Assembly (NCBI RefSeq): GCF_964355755.1 | Contig: NC_092672.1 | Span: 24,178,501 to 24,238,500, forward strand | DNA length: 60,000 nt | Source of the DNA: Antedon mediterranea | Lineage: Eukaryota > Echinodermata > Crinoidea > Comatulida > Antedonidae | Direction of reading: 5' to 3' | In this document: positions 23,095-35,006 of the stretch, piece by piece | How the letters are laid out: every line of letters begins with the position of its first letter | Numbering within the stretch: position 1 is the stretch's first letter | Program-made: the position numbers and the translations under genes | The notes under the pieces: generated by a model | Seen by the model: the letters and a program-made list of their open reading frames with translations, nothing else | Told to the model about the DNA's origin: nothing | The model's database searches: none

Positions 23095-24624
23095 TATTAT
23101 TATTATTCTTTCTGTTCACTTTTTGTTTAGCAATTATCTAAAAAAGTTGAATAACAATGATCACAAAAATTTCACAATGTCTTTCAAATACTTTAACTTA
23201 GCCATAATAAGCTTTTCAGCGTGATCACTCAACCGTGACGTCACGTATACGCGATTTTGTGAAATCACACTATCAATCATATCTCCATAACTCTTTATCA
23301 CATATCAATAAAATTCACTATACGTAAACTTCAGGTGAAGGGTAAAAATATTAACAAATAAAAACTTACTTGTTTCAAGGTCATGCACGTGAAATTGCAC
23401 GTTAAAAATTTCAAAAGCTCCAAATTAAGTTTTGATCAATTTAGAGCATGAATTAGGCCATTTACGTGTTTTAAAAAATTACTGCGCAAAAACACGTTTT
23501 TGCGCGTGCGTACATAGAAAGCGTAAAAAAATACGATTTTTTTTGTACAAATTGCATTCTACTCATCTTCCTTAGTACATTCACCAAATTTGAGTCCATT
23601 CAGACTTAAAATAACGCTATACGAGCACGTTAAAAATGACAAAATGCGCACATTAATTGTACAAAAGTGCTAAAAATTGTAAAAAGTAGGGCCTTTTTAA
23701 AATGAATATAACTCTTCAGAATGGAAGATGACCCCTAATTTTTTTAACTTAATATGGAAGCCAATAAGTTCTAGATATAAATGTATACACATTAGACGTA
23801 CAAAATGGTATGACGTCATCAAATGGCCACTTCAATTAAAAAATTAGTAATTTTTATCTTTTTGTGTGGGTTATCACATTCAATAGAGCGCATCTCCGTT
23901 ATTTGAACCCGATTTTCGCAGAAATGTTAGTATGTGCTTGCTCAATTAATTATCTTTCTCAAGAGTTGTCAACATTTTTATTTTGATGACGTCATCACGC
24001 GTAAAAACTTGAATAAACTAGGTCGTGTAATTTCAGCTACACCATACATTTGAATATCTTATAGCTCTTCAGAATTAAAGGTAACCTTGAAGATTATAAG
24101 TTATTATGAAAGCTGATGAAATATAGATATGAATTCATATAAAAATTAAGTCTATCGGATGTTGTGATGTTATCATATGGCCAGTTGAAGTTAAAAAGTA
24201 GTTTTTAAATTTTGTTAGTCGTAGTTAATCAAATTTCAAAGAGCGCGCATTGCGCTTCTACGTGTCAAATTCTCTTCCTATCCTTATATTTATTTGCTCA
24301 ATTCATTATCTTTTGAAATTGTCATCTTCGAGTTTATTTTGATAATTCCATCATACCAAAAAATTAGAACATGATGTGGGTCCCGTAATTTCACCTATGC
24401 TACACTGTATATAGATATACAGTATATACTGTATACATATTTTATATGACACATAATAGGTACAACTCAGCGCTATAAGTGTATATGCATCATGTCATAG
24501 GATGGCGTACATCAACTTTTTACGATCGTATGTTAACGTATGTGCATGTTTAAAAAATGTTAATTTCATTAAAATGATAAAATGATCACCTATAATTCGT
24601 CAAAGTGACGAATTAAATTCTAGT
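23095..24624 (+). mobile_element. HEL-B copy, last of the block
   Basis: Close relative of the preceding unit. It ends at CTAG-T (24620-24624), after which unrelated low-copy sequence begins. Confidence 0.65.
24581..24624 (+). other. HEL-B 3' terminal signature
   Basis: Arm AATGATCACCTA (24581-24592), hairpin AATTCGTC (24594-24601) and GACGAATT (24607-24614) with a 5 nt loop, then CTAG and T. It has the same design as the HEL-A 3' end but a different sequence apart from TTCTAGT. Confidence 0.75.
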
Positions 24625-24846
24625 TAATTATTAATTTTTGTTATGTGTTCGTGGGCACGGCGTGTGTGTCCATAATAATTATATCTCAATTTGATTATGT
24701 ATAAAAATTCTACGATATGTTAGTTACGATTCTGTATAGACCTATAACTTTTATATTATATTATCGGTTATTTTACAAGTATATTAATGGTGCGTTTATC
24801 AATTATAACAATGGGGAATGCTAATTGTTAATACTATATTTTCAAC

Positions 24847-24927
24847 AGGGGCAGCCTTCACATAATGTAAGGTATTAGATGTAATATCAATACCATAATC
24901 TACATAATGTAATGGTGGCTGCCCCCT
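24847..24927. repeat. 81 bp imperfect fold-back (MITE-like)
   Basis: AGGGGCAGCC at the left and GGCTGCCCCCT at the right form terminal inverted repeats. Further in, CACATAATGTA faces TACATAATGTA and GGTATT faces AATACC. No target duplication is evident. Confidence 0.45.
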
Positions 24928-25923
24928 TTGTTATTATTACAGTAGTTTTACATTATATATTTAGTTATTTCGTCATTTAATAATAAATGACATTTTCCAT
25001 CCATTTCGGTGTTTTGTTTCCTTTGTTTTGTCCTGGACTCTGTTGACACAAATGTCTATTTGTATTGATAATGATTGCAAACTATTATTATGCCGATGAC
25101 AGTGCCTTATGGTGGCTCATCATGATCCATTATACATTTCAAATACAAAGTAATTTTAATGATTAGGCTATCCTTAGTCATGATTTCATTGAGTACTTGG
25201 TTTACAAATTGATAACTATATTTCAAGTGAAGACTATGTTATTGTTACATGCAAAAAAGCTACTGTATGCCACATCAGTCTGGTATTCTGGTTTAACTTC
25301 ACTTCTCAAAATAGACTGTAACCCTAAATAAAAAGTTTTAATGTGTGTTTGTCAATTCTCTATGTTTTTCTTCTCTGAGACAAATATGGTACTATATTTT
25401 TCACATTAACGCTGAACTTTTGTCTGTCCCACTTAATAAAGTTGAATTGTCAAGTTTGTTGAATTTAGCCTGGTTAGTGTCTGTCCGTTCATTCGTTAAT
25501 TTAATATTTTAACAACTGTAGGACATAGTGAACAGAGGTTTTTTACTTTTTATAGGGTCTATGAACCTAGTTTGACTGTCTGTCCGTCCTTCTGTTCTCC
25601 CTTTTGACTTTGGCCTATTAGAACAAAGCAAAAACCAAATTCTCTTATCTAATTATAATTTGAGTAGAATATAAAAAAAGGAAATATAATGAAACACCTA
25701 ACTTTTTCCTCAAATATGTTTGATACAGAGATGCTTTACTGACAGCTGTAAGTTGCTAACTTTTTTTTGTGCAATTGTTTTGTATTAAAATTGATTAGGG
25801 AAAAAAGAAATCACAAACCATTTTAATCTTTTGTAGTTTATTGTAAAGAACATATTGTTTTTATTTCATTTTCATAAATAGTAGTATACACTTACATATA
25901 AATAAAATTCAGTACCGTAATAC
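24928..25923. other. AT-rich stretch, no gene seen
   Basis: I find no long frame, repeat unit or recognised element here. It lies downstream of the 3' end of the minus-strand gene at 25924-26975. Confidence 0.5.
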
Positions 25924-26975
25924 TTAAAAACATATGCCTACAATGTTCAAGCAGTTAATGTAAGGGGAATAATTGGACAGTATTAAACAGTTAACATTAA
26001 AAAAAAAAATTAAATTTATTGTATTTCGGATCTCAAACAACAACTGTTGTTCAGTGACTTTATAGAGATCATTACTGTTAGCTGCCAAGAAATGTTTTTC
26101 TTGGTTCTGTGAGATTTTGTTTAGTACATGCTGTTGTATCTCTACACATTTCCGAACTCCTTGCCTTGCTTTAGTAATCCTTCTAGCTTCATTTTCATTT
26201 TGTTTGTCATTTCTGTCATGGTCTGTTTAATGAATAGGAAAAAATATACCATTTAGTGACATGATTTATATATTTATACTTTTATTGTACATGAATGTTA
26301 TTAAAGTGAAATGAGGTTGGTTATATTTTTTTAACGTGTACAAAATTGAACTATGGTGAAAAGCATGCAGTACATGAATGTTATTATAAAAAATGTTACA
26401 CCTTTGTACCAGTAACTTCCGTAATGAATGAAGGAATGTTGAATACTTTGATTTGGGTGAGGGTGGGGCTACTGATATTTTTTACCTACCTGTAATAGGT
26501 TACTTAATAATATTTTATTTTTATTTCTTAATTTTAATTTATATATCAACTGACAGATATGAAAACCTCTACTAAAAAGTTGATAAACATCAAACAGTAA
26601 CATCTTTATCTCATTGTAACATTAAACAACGGAAGCAGGTTAATAATACTGCAGTGTAATTCTTTAATATAATAAATAGTATGAATATTATTATTATAAA
26701 GTGTTGTACATTAAACAAGCATTACGGATTGTTTGTATTATTCAGAAATATGCACAAAATTAAAATTTCACAAAGTGCCAGTGTAACTTGTTAACAACAG
26801 TTTCTACTAGGCCTACATTACAATTCCTTAATCTAATAAACAGTGAACATGAATCTTATAATGAATTGATGCACATTACACAGGAGGTGGAGGATGGGTA
26901 GGGTTAATTGAAATAAGCACAATGGTGGTACTTACCTGACTGAATGTTGAATACTGATTGTTGAATGTGTCTCTC
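25924..26975 (-). CDS. 3' end of an unrecognised gene, two exons
   Basis: Two minus-strand exons fit together. The upstream exon, 26936-26975 (40 bp), has acceptor TTTCCCTCCGCCAG and donor GTAAGT. The last exon, 25924-26222, follows acceptor ATTAAACAG and runs 99 codons to TAA. The first exon ends in phase 1, which matches the second. The joined peptide (for example ERHIQQSVFNIQSDHDRND) is charged and Gln/Glu/Asn-rich, likely helical or coiled coil, up to about 80 residues after the junction. The final 35 residues, after a T-run, are less protein-like, so the true end may be shorter. I do not recognise the family. Upstream exons were not found. It could belong to a host gene or to a transposon protein. 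Confidence 0.45.
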
Positions 26976-27371
26976 CTGGCGGAGGGAAACAACAATTTAC
27001 AAAAGAATGCCATAACATGTGGAGTAGCGTGATTGTTGTTCACCTAGTTGTGTGTGTGTGTTATTATAAAATTTATTTTATCAAAATATTAAAACCACTT
27101 TAAAAATGAAATAAAAAATGTTTACATGGAACTACAGTGATATTTATTAGGGTGTCATCCTTTCACCCACTAACAAGTTTTACAATAACAAACCTTTTTT
27201 CTCATACTCTCTCTCTCTCTCTCTCTGTAAATGTGACTTATCTCCAACTTTCCATATGGAAAATCTTACGATTACAAAATTGATGGCCGGATGGGCACCG
27301 ACTGATAATTTTAAAAATGAAAATTTGTTTTAAGATTACATTTCCATCTGATACAGTAATTAAGACACAGT
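26976..27371. other. No gene seen; CT microsatellite
   Basis: Contains a short CT run near 27208-27227 and a GT run near 27051-27060. Any further upstream exon of the minus-strand gene was not identified here. Confidence 0.4.
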
Positions 27372-27436
27372 CTTATCTATACTTCAATGTTTTAACCTTT
27401 AGACTCTAAAGGTTAAAAAATTGAAGTATAGATAAG
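27372..27436. repeat. Near-perfect 65 bp palindrome
   Basis: Two 32 nt arms surround a single C. I count one mismatch. It would extrude as a cruciform or form an RNA hairpin of microRNA-precursor size. No element ends or target duplication were identified around it. Confidence 0.8.
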
Positions 27437-28601
27437 TAATCAAAGATTTTGGTTAAGTTTAATTTAGTAGTCAAACCATTATTTATCCAACGAGAGTTGG
27501 TGGACAAACAAACATAATTCGAATCCTAGATTTCCAAATTCAAAACATAACAACTATTCTAGTGGTTAAACTGTTGTTAGTGGTTAATGTATTACATTAT
27601 TGTTAATGCTATATTAGTGGTTAATTTTTGTTATAAATGTTTCATTTTAACAGAACAAATACCCAGAGATACATTATAGCATTTATGTTATAAGAATTCA
27701 GTTAATAGTCCTATTTTGATATTTGTGTCTTTTTTGTTTTCAATAATTCTAAAAGAAAGTAATATGATTTAAAATACAAATTGCAGAGTTGTAAAATAAA
27801 TGTTTCAAACATGCAGTTGCAAATAAAAAAAAGGCAAATTACTAAAAATAATGACAATGCTGTGGGTAGCTGGATCTCAATGGAAATAAAATAAGCAAAA
27901 AGCTAAATCAAAACGATAAAGTAAAAGTTAAAACAGCCAGACATTTTAATATAGATATCTTCTTTATTGTTTGTGTGTAAATGGACATTATTTATGTTTT
28001 GTTAATATTTTTTAATTATTATGTCAGTCACATATATTCCATCCTCATGTTTGGTGTAGGACATTAAAACTGCATTCATTGTCATGTTTTCTGAGCTTTC
28101 AAAGCCTGTTCTTTAATATCAGTTCAAACTGGAGAACAACAACCTGGTTGAATATTCTAGCACTCTAATATTGTTCAATGTTTTTAATGTCTTGATTTGT
28201 GGTGAAAGAAATGTTTGATAGTTGGTCTTAACAGTGGCAGATCCAGAAAGAGAAAGTAAAGTACTTTCAATTCATTAATTAAAACACATTGTTTCAGCGC
28301 CGTGCTAATTTAGTCTTTATTAGAGGTTGCCATTGCTGTTGCTGTCGTCGCACAAAATTATTGTTATGGGTGTTTTGCTAAGTGGTATGACACATGTTCT
28401 TTTGCTGCCTAGCTAGATAATTCTGAAGAATATTATCAGGATAGACAAAGAGCGCACAGGAGAAATATTTGAATACTCATTTACCCAAGCGATTCTTATA
28501 CTGTAATTTGAAAACAGTCCTGATGGTCTCTCCAAAACATTGGAGAGTTTGTGTGTTTTAAAACTACTAAAAAGATGTTCAATTGCATTTTTTGATTACT
28601 A
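27437..28601. other. AT-rich spacer with element fragments, no intact gene
   Basis: Apart from the Penelope-like fragment at 27833-27942 and degraded sequence leading into the hAT remnant, I see no frame or repeat here. Confidence 0.4.
27833..27942 (-). mobile_element. Penelope-like fragment, minus orientation
   Basis: The reverse complement matches 44870-44995 in order: CTGGCTGTTT, ACTTTATCGTTTTGATTTAG, CATTGAGATCCAGC, CCACAGCATTGTCAT and AGTAATTTGCC. It is the 3' flank of the element that carries the hammerhead-like motif at 44836, with that motif missing here. Confidence 0.55.
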
Positions 28602-28769
28602 AACCCTGCCACCAGTGCATCAGTAGAGCGAGAAAATTTAGCTCTGGAGACTGTAAAAAATTATCTTTGAGGTACCATAATGGAAGATCGACTAAATGCA
28701 TTGTTATTGAAACTTAATTACGATGCCATTATTCTTAAGTATGTGAATATGTATCCCCGCTTGATGAAG
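28602..28769 (+). pseudogene. hAT transposase C-terminal (dimerisation) domain remnant
   Basis: The plus frame reads NPATSASVERENLALETVK, then NYL, a stop (TGA, 28668-28670), then GTIMEDRLNALLLKLNYD. This matches the hAT C-terminal dimerisation region, whose conserved pattern is P-A-T/S-x-S-x-E-R followed by x-L-x-x-x-K, M-x-x-x-R-L and L-L. The in-frame stop and the lack of an intact upstream part show it is dead. Degraded upstream sequence from about 28410 may belong to the same gene. Confidence 0.7.
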
Positions 28770-31239
28770 TATGTAGGCCTATTTTTATTTATTAAATTAA
28801 CAGCATTGTTATTACATGTTATTGTTAAGATAATAAAATTAAAATTAATAAGCAGTATAGAGATTCAGCCACTGATTACCACAGCATTGTCATTTTTTTG
28901 TAATTTTCCTTTTGACCTTTTTTATAATAAGATATAGGCCTATAAGCCTAAAGCCCTACAACACGCTCTTTCACTATGTATTATTTAACATAACTATGGC
29001 AACATGATAAATTTGAAGTCACATCATTTTTTAAGGTAGTTAATTACCATACCGGAAGTACCTTTATCAGGGAATTCCCCCAGATGGTCACATTGAACGT
29101 GTGTTTACCAGCGGAAAAAGTAGAGTACGATCTTTTTACCAATTGTTAACACGCTATGGGAGTGTCATTTCCGGCCAACTATAGGTGCCATTTATCATAA
29201 ATTTTACGTGCGGGAATATAATTTCCAACCGTCTAGGGGTGTCATTTAACCAAATTTGCTTCACCACAGGTCCCACCTGTGCCTCATGTACTTGGTGATT
29301 GGTTGCGTTTCCTCCCCCCTTTACTACAAGGCTCATGGATCCGCCCTTGTTTATGATGAGCAACAATGCCTGTTTTCTGTGTGGTGTAATTAAAAAGAAG
29401 TAAATATGATTGCAACTTCATTCTCCTTGTACACACCTTGAAATTAAATTGCATAAATGAATAATTAAATATCAAAATGAATAATATTAAACATAATGTT
29501 AGTCCATCATGTACTTCATATTTCATATCATAAAACGCTACCAGGCACTAATAATAGAATTAGAAGCCAGGCATATACAGTAGGCACATTGGTGGGCTGG
29601 TTTGTCCTGTCACATCTGGACCGAATCGTCCTGAATTCAACTAGTTACAGTAGCCTAGGCCTAGTAAGTAACGTAATGCTAAACCTAACCTAGTGTTAAT
29701 TACATGCATTTGGTGTTTCAAGTTTATTTTTGGATGAACCAACCATACGTACCATCCTTTCGATATCTAAAGTTTGAAATGTGCGCCGAGCACATGCTAT
29801 CTCTCAATATTTGCTAGCTATGACCTCTAAGTGATCTGATTGAGACGCAAGATTTATCGAATGCAGCATTTGGCAACTTGCAAATAAATTAGTCTGAAAA
29901 CACATTTTTCGTAAAAATGTGCCGTTCTAACATCGCTTAATAAATAAAAGGAACTAAAAGGTGTTCCAGCTCAAACGGCGCTAGCGGTTTTATTATATTA
30001 GGAGAAGATAGAGTAAATAGGCTTAATTGGTTATTGATAGGCCACATAAAACCTCATTTTTAAAAAACTTTTTTTTGTAAAGTTGCCCAAGAAACACCAC
30101 TGAGAAAGTCATTTTTTTACATTTATAAATTGCTAAATTGTGTGTGCGGCCAAATATTATTTGAAAGGTATTAAAACTCATTTCTAGACTGGTATTTTGT
30201 TTGGATATCATGCATGAAACTACCCCTACAGCATCGCAAAGAAGAATATTAATAGTTCTGAAGATTTTTTGTGTAATTATGATTTTATATCATTAAGTAT
30301 GTCACGGCAACATAGCCAGTGGGTTTGGTGTGTTGTGGAGGGTGGACTCAAGACAATAATAATATACATATAAAACACTATAATATTATATGTCCAGATT
30401 ATCTACAGGTGAATTATCTTCATGAGTCCATTTCCAATTTTACGTCGAAATACAGTACTCTTTGTTCCTCTCACTCCCATATTTCCACTCCATCTTATCC
30501 ATAATTTCTTCGGTGATTTCTCTGATGTTTTCTAAGCTTAATCTTCTTAATTTGGCACTTCTCTATTCTCAAGTGGCACTGTAACACAGACAAATATTAC
30601 CGTAGTATACAGTTCATTTACGGTACCCTATAACATTCATTACTTTCAATAAATTATCTATAATTATATTATAATCATGAATCATTTTTTATTCAATGCA
30701 AAGCGTCACAGCTGTTCCAGAAATATGAATTAAGTGCAGCGCCCCCAACGTTTCATAGCGTTTTATGGAGTAGCGATTCCGAAAACATATTGTATACAAA
30801 CCACATGAGGAAACCCGGAAGCAATCAAGCATAAAACGACTGTTTTTTAATAGCCAATAAAAACAAATAAAGACCGCGAAAGTCAGAAAAATAATGAATA
30901 TTCATTAGAACAACCCTGGATGAAGGTAAAAAACATGTTGTCGTCGTTTTATCACGTGGATTTTAAGAGGTAATGTAATTGAAAATTGTACACCCAACGC
31001 CAGTTTTTTTCTCAAGCGATACATTTAAAAAAGTAGGTATAAATGTTGTTTTCCATATCAGTTTAAAAATAATTTTTTCTGTTGAATTCTTTGATTTAGT
31101 TGGATACTTTAGTTATCCTTGAATGTTTTAACAAGGATCGTATTCATATTGCCTGGCTGGATTTTTTCCTATGCTAGCTTATAATAGGCTATGCCCAGGC
31201 TCCCTTGCGTGGTTAAAACCAGCTGTGTAAGACTAATGG
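28770..31239. other. No gene seen
   Basis: Short frames only. A GTGTCATTT word recurs near 29160 and 29237. The stretch around 30730-30960 is slightly richer in CG and could hold a promoter, but nothing decides it. Confidence 0.4.
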
Positions 31240-32165
31240 CTGTTTATTTTTAACACGTAAACATGTATATTCGGAGGGCCTGAGTGACAGTTGACCTATT
31301 ATAAAGCTGATTAATTACTTGTTCCTGGTTCTAATTAAAAATTAGGCCTAGTCTAGGCCTAAGCTTTTTTAATAATCATTCATATTGGGAGAGGAGTACA
31401 GAGTAGGCCAGGCTACAGGCCTAGCCTAGCTAGGCCTATATTATATAATAGGCTAGGCTACATCATCAGCAGGTTAAAGGCTAGCAGCCTACCTAGCATG
31501 TCTTAGTCAAAGATCTGTAATATATTAATAGAAAGAAGCTATAGAGTACTGTGACATTAGATATTTAATCATAAATGCATATTTCTTTCATATTTGTATT
31601 GTATATTTATTATTTTGATATGCAATCACAATCTAAATCAGTAAATAACATCAATTTCCGTTATCAATAAATAATTATTAATATATAAACCAAATTAAAA
31701 TAAAATAACTGTTTATTTTTAACACGTAAACATGTCTATTCGGGGGCCTGAGTGACAGTTGACCTGTTATAAAGCTGATTAATTACTTGTTCCTGGTCCT
31801 AATTAAAAATTAGGCCTAGCCTAGGCCTAAGCTTTTTTAATAATCATTCATATTGGGAGAGAGGAGTACAGAGTAGGTCAGGTTACAGGCCAAGCTAGGC
31901 CTATACTATTATATAGGCTAGGCTACATCATCAGCAGGTTAAAGACTAGCAGCCTACCTAGCATGTTAGTCAAAGATCTGTAATATATTAATAGAAAGAA
32001 GCTATAGAGTACTGTGACATTAGATATTTAATTATACAGTAAATGCATATTTCTTTCATATTTGTATTGTATTATATATGCAATCACAATCTAAATCACT
32101 AAATAACATCAATTTCCGTTATCAATCAATAATATATATCAACCAAATCAAAATTAAATAGCTTC
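31240..32165 (+). repeat. Tandem duplication, two copies of about 460-469 bp
   Basis: Copy 1 (31240-31708) and copy 2 (31709 to about 32165) share nearly all their sequence, including CTGTTTATTTTTAACACGTA, GACAGTTGACCT and CATCATCAGCAGGTTAAAG, with small indels. Both contain a cluster of TAGGCCTA-type words. It lies just downstream of the minus-strand gene ending at 32319. Confidence 0.85.
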
Positions 32166-32318
32166 CAAAAAATTAAATTCAATTACAATTCATATACCAT
32201 TTGTTAAATATTTTCAAAATCATTGTTCTAGCAATAACACAAAAAAATACTACCATTCATACAGTATACTGTACATAATAATATGCAATACTGTAACAAT
32301 TAACTGAGAAATAGCAAA

Positions 32319-33555
32319 CTATTCCTCAACTTTTCTCCACTTAGTTACCGGCCTAGTTACTTCATGCTGGATCTCAGGTGAAATAAACGTCAGATGTGAC
32401 TTCATGATTTCCCACAAAACTTTTTCCATGGTACTGCTGTCGAGGAATTTATTTTTTCTAAATACCTCGTCCATTTTTGTACATAGAGGTCCAGTTTCAA
32501 ATCTCTTGGTTCATAGTAGTTCGCTATATAAAATATATAAAAAAAATATGGCATTAATTTTTATAGTATTTGCATGTTTTAGACATAATTTTAAAGGTGT
32601 ATAATGTAGGACTGACCAAGTCTTTGACCTCTTGTTCTTTTAGATTTATTCTGTGGCCAGTCTCTGCAATCTTACTATGCTGTTTTGTCACAAGTGACAC
32701 TGAGAGTTCATTTCTTAAATGCTCAAGATTCTCTTCTAAAGACTGGATTTTAATCATTGTACTTTGTAGCATGTCAATGTGCTGCAGCTTCTGATTTTCT
32801 CTTTCTGCTAGATGATCACCTGAGATTAAACAATATTGGTCAACCAAATAAATGTCAATCTGCATAAAAAATGAGCATCAAAATGATTATATTTTAAAAA
32901 TGTTAACAACTATTTCTTGTAGCAGATAATGATAATACAGTATATGGATAATTCATAGGAAAATAAGTTCCAGCCAAAGGTTTGCTTTATTATGCATAAA
33001 AATAGGATAAACAATTTTGAAATTCTATGCTCAAAGGGACAATGTATATTTAAAGAGCAACTTGACCAATTGAGTTATTATGTAATGTCAATGTAAAGTT
33101 GAAACAACATTTGAATTTACCAGTCAAGATGTCAGCATCCTGTCGCATGTTGAATATTATAACATATTGACACCTGGAAAAATAGTTGATTGAGGAAATA
33201 TTTAATAAAGAAAAGAGGTATATTTATAAATTACTGTAACAATTGTTTGTTTCGACAGTTATTTTATACTAACATTGTTCTTTAATAAATAATATGAAGT
33301 ACAAACACACATTTCATTGTTTGGAGTGTGTATTAAACTTTCTAAAGAGGTGGTTATGATTATTTACCTACCCTGTTTAATTCAATGTCTACCAGGTATG
33401 GTCTAACAACGCTGTGCGATATTGTTTTGCTTTTTTTTGTTCACTGCCATGGTCTACAAAAGACTTGTAGGCCTTGAGATATCTACAGGCTTGAGGAACA
33501 TTGTTGGTTCTGATGTCATCTTGATTACAAAAACAATAGATGCAACTGTACTTTC
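32319..33555 (-). CDS. 3' part of an unrecognised coiled-coil gene, four candidate exons
   Basis: Minus-strand exons, 5' to 3'. Exon a (33393-33555): CIYCFC cysteine cluster, then QDDIRTNNVPQACRYLKAY, ending ACC TG before GTAGAC. Exon b (33121-33173): acceptor TTTTTCCAG, donor GTAAAT, encoding CQYVIIFNMRQDADILT. Exon c (32617-32819): acceptor ATCTCAG, a coiled coil such as IQSLEENLEHLRNEL, donor GTCAGT. Exon d (32319-32504): ends WRKVEE then TAG. Phases match at every join (2, 1, 0). The acceptor of exon d is weak and a second open frame overlaps it, so the C-terminus is uncertain. The Cys cluster plus KKAK-containing helix vaguely recalls uncharacterised invertebrate proteins. I assign no function. 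Exons before 33555 were not found. Confidence 0.5.
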
Positions 33556-33639
33556 CTTTAAAAATAAATAAATTTTTAAATCTACAGTACTTCAGTTTTG
33601 TGTCCAAACAAATCCAAACAAGAGAGCTAATAGCCAAAA

Positions 33640-34820
33640 TATTAAACCATTATTATGCTGTAAAAATGTATTAATATTAAGGCCTAGCCTAGGCTGTGAC
33701 TGTCACTCAGTCCCACCAGCTAGCCTAAAAATGCACCAGGAAAGCAATAATTATTATTATAAACACATGCCATTAATTATTTGGTAACAGTTATAATGAT
33801 TACATTTAGGATTAGGGTAATTAAAGGTTTAACTATTACGAATTTTCTATGTTTCGGCCTAGCTTCATTCTAGGCCCACATTACTGTCACGGTCATCGCA
33901 GGCGTCAACGCACTTTCTAAGCCTATCGCCAAACCGTTTTCTCGCCGATAAAAATAACAATGTATAAAAGGGTTGCAAAATATGCGAGTTTTACTAAAAA
34001 CTGAACCAGGCTATATTAACAAAACTAGTATTATTTTGTTTATATAATAATGATGGACTATATTCTAGTTCGTTCTTTTTCTAAAAAAATGAATTATATC
34101 CAAAAAAAAAGTAAAGAATACAATGATATTTTCTACTTACGATTGTTTACTATTTCATTACACAGTTTATCTCAACTTCCTGGTTTATGTGCGGGAGAGT
34201 ATTTCAGTAAAATGGACAATATCGTCGTTTATTTATTAATTTATAGTAAAGAAACAATAAAATATTTATTTTTTAATTGAACATACACTTTTTTTAATCG
34301 TTTAGTTTTGTATAAAATGTTTTTACTACATAAAAACTCACGATAGCGAAATTTAATTTGGCGTTCGCGAAATAATGGTTTGTAAACAAAAATTATATGT
34401 CCGCGCGACTCGGGGGAGCCTCGTCTGCTAACACTGAGGGCGCTTGACTTTTTCTGATATCTTAACACTAGTTGAAACAGCTGTGGCGTGCAAAATAGAT
34501 AAAAAACTATGACTGATGATTTTAAGCTATACTTGTTTTGTAGTTACGAATATGACTGGTGATATTCGTCATCACAAATACGCTTTATGAATATCAGCTC
34601 AAAATTTTAACAAATGTATGACCTATCCGTTTTCGTTATCGTATTCGTAAGGTTGTGAAACCTCCATATTATTGGTGCCATCATATATCAACATCGTTAT
34701 AGGCTATGTAGAATCTGTAGCAAAACTAGCATCGATATGACTTGCGCTTGCGCAATACTATAAAATGAAAATAGAGAATATTTAATATTCTTAATGAATC
34801 ACAGGATCAAGTGTAATAGT
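33640..34820. other. No gene seen; possible 5' region of the minus-strand gene
   Basis: Contains GGCCTA words (33680-33870) and a locally CG-richer stretch near 34380-34450. The latter could be a promoter or first exon, but I cannot show a start codon or splice donor. Confidence 0.35.
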
Positions 34821-35006
34821 AGAGAGGCCAAAAACACAAAAGTCCTCTATAAAAAGTTTGGGGGGCATTTTTTGTTAATAGCAGGCAACCATGTTGAATG
34901 TATCCTTTGTGGGGTGACAAAAACGATAGGGGTGGATGCCATCTTCATTTTTGGGTTTTAAGGTCAGTTTATGTGGTCAAGAGGTCAAACAAGGTCAAAA
35001 TATAGG
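34821..35006. repeat. Left member of a long inverted repeat pair
   Basis: It shares GGGGGCATTTTTTGTTAATA, GCAGGCAACCATGT, GATAGGGGTGGATGCC and repeated AGGTCA words with the reverse complement of 43925-44092, in the same order and at moderate divergence. The outer bases (AGTAG, GGCCAA) also match weakly. It may be the end of a large DNA element spanning to 44092, or one of two independent copies. Confidence 0.6.

Noticed and set aside
28680-28937. Independent small gene starting MEDRLNALLL
   Set aside because: The sequence before the ATG continues the same hAT transposase domain across a stop codon, so it is a remnant and not a new start.
33380-33460. Frameshift in the 8-A run of exon a, making a pseudogene
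   Set aside because: Using the donor GTAGAC at 33392-33387 keeps all phases intact without any frameshift, so the frameshift is not needed.
34241-34468. Small gene on the minus strand in the CG-richer patch
   Set aside because: The frame has no family features. The patch may be a promoter but nothing supports a coding role.
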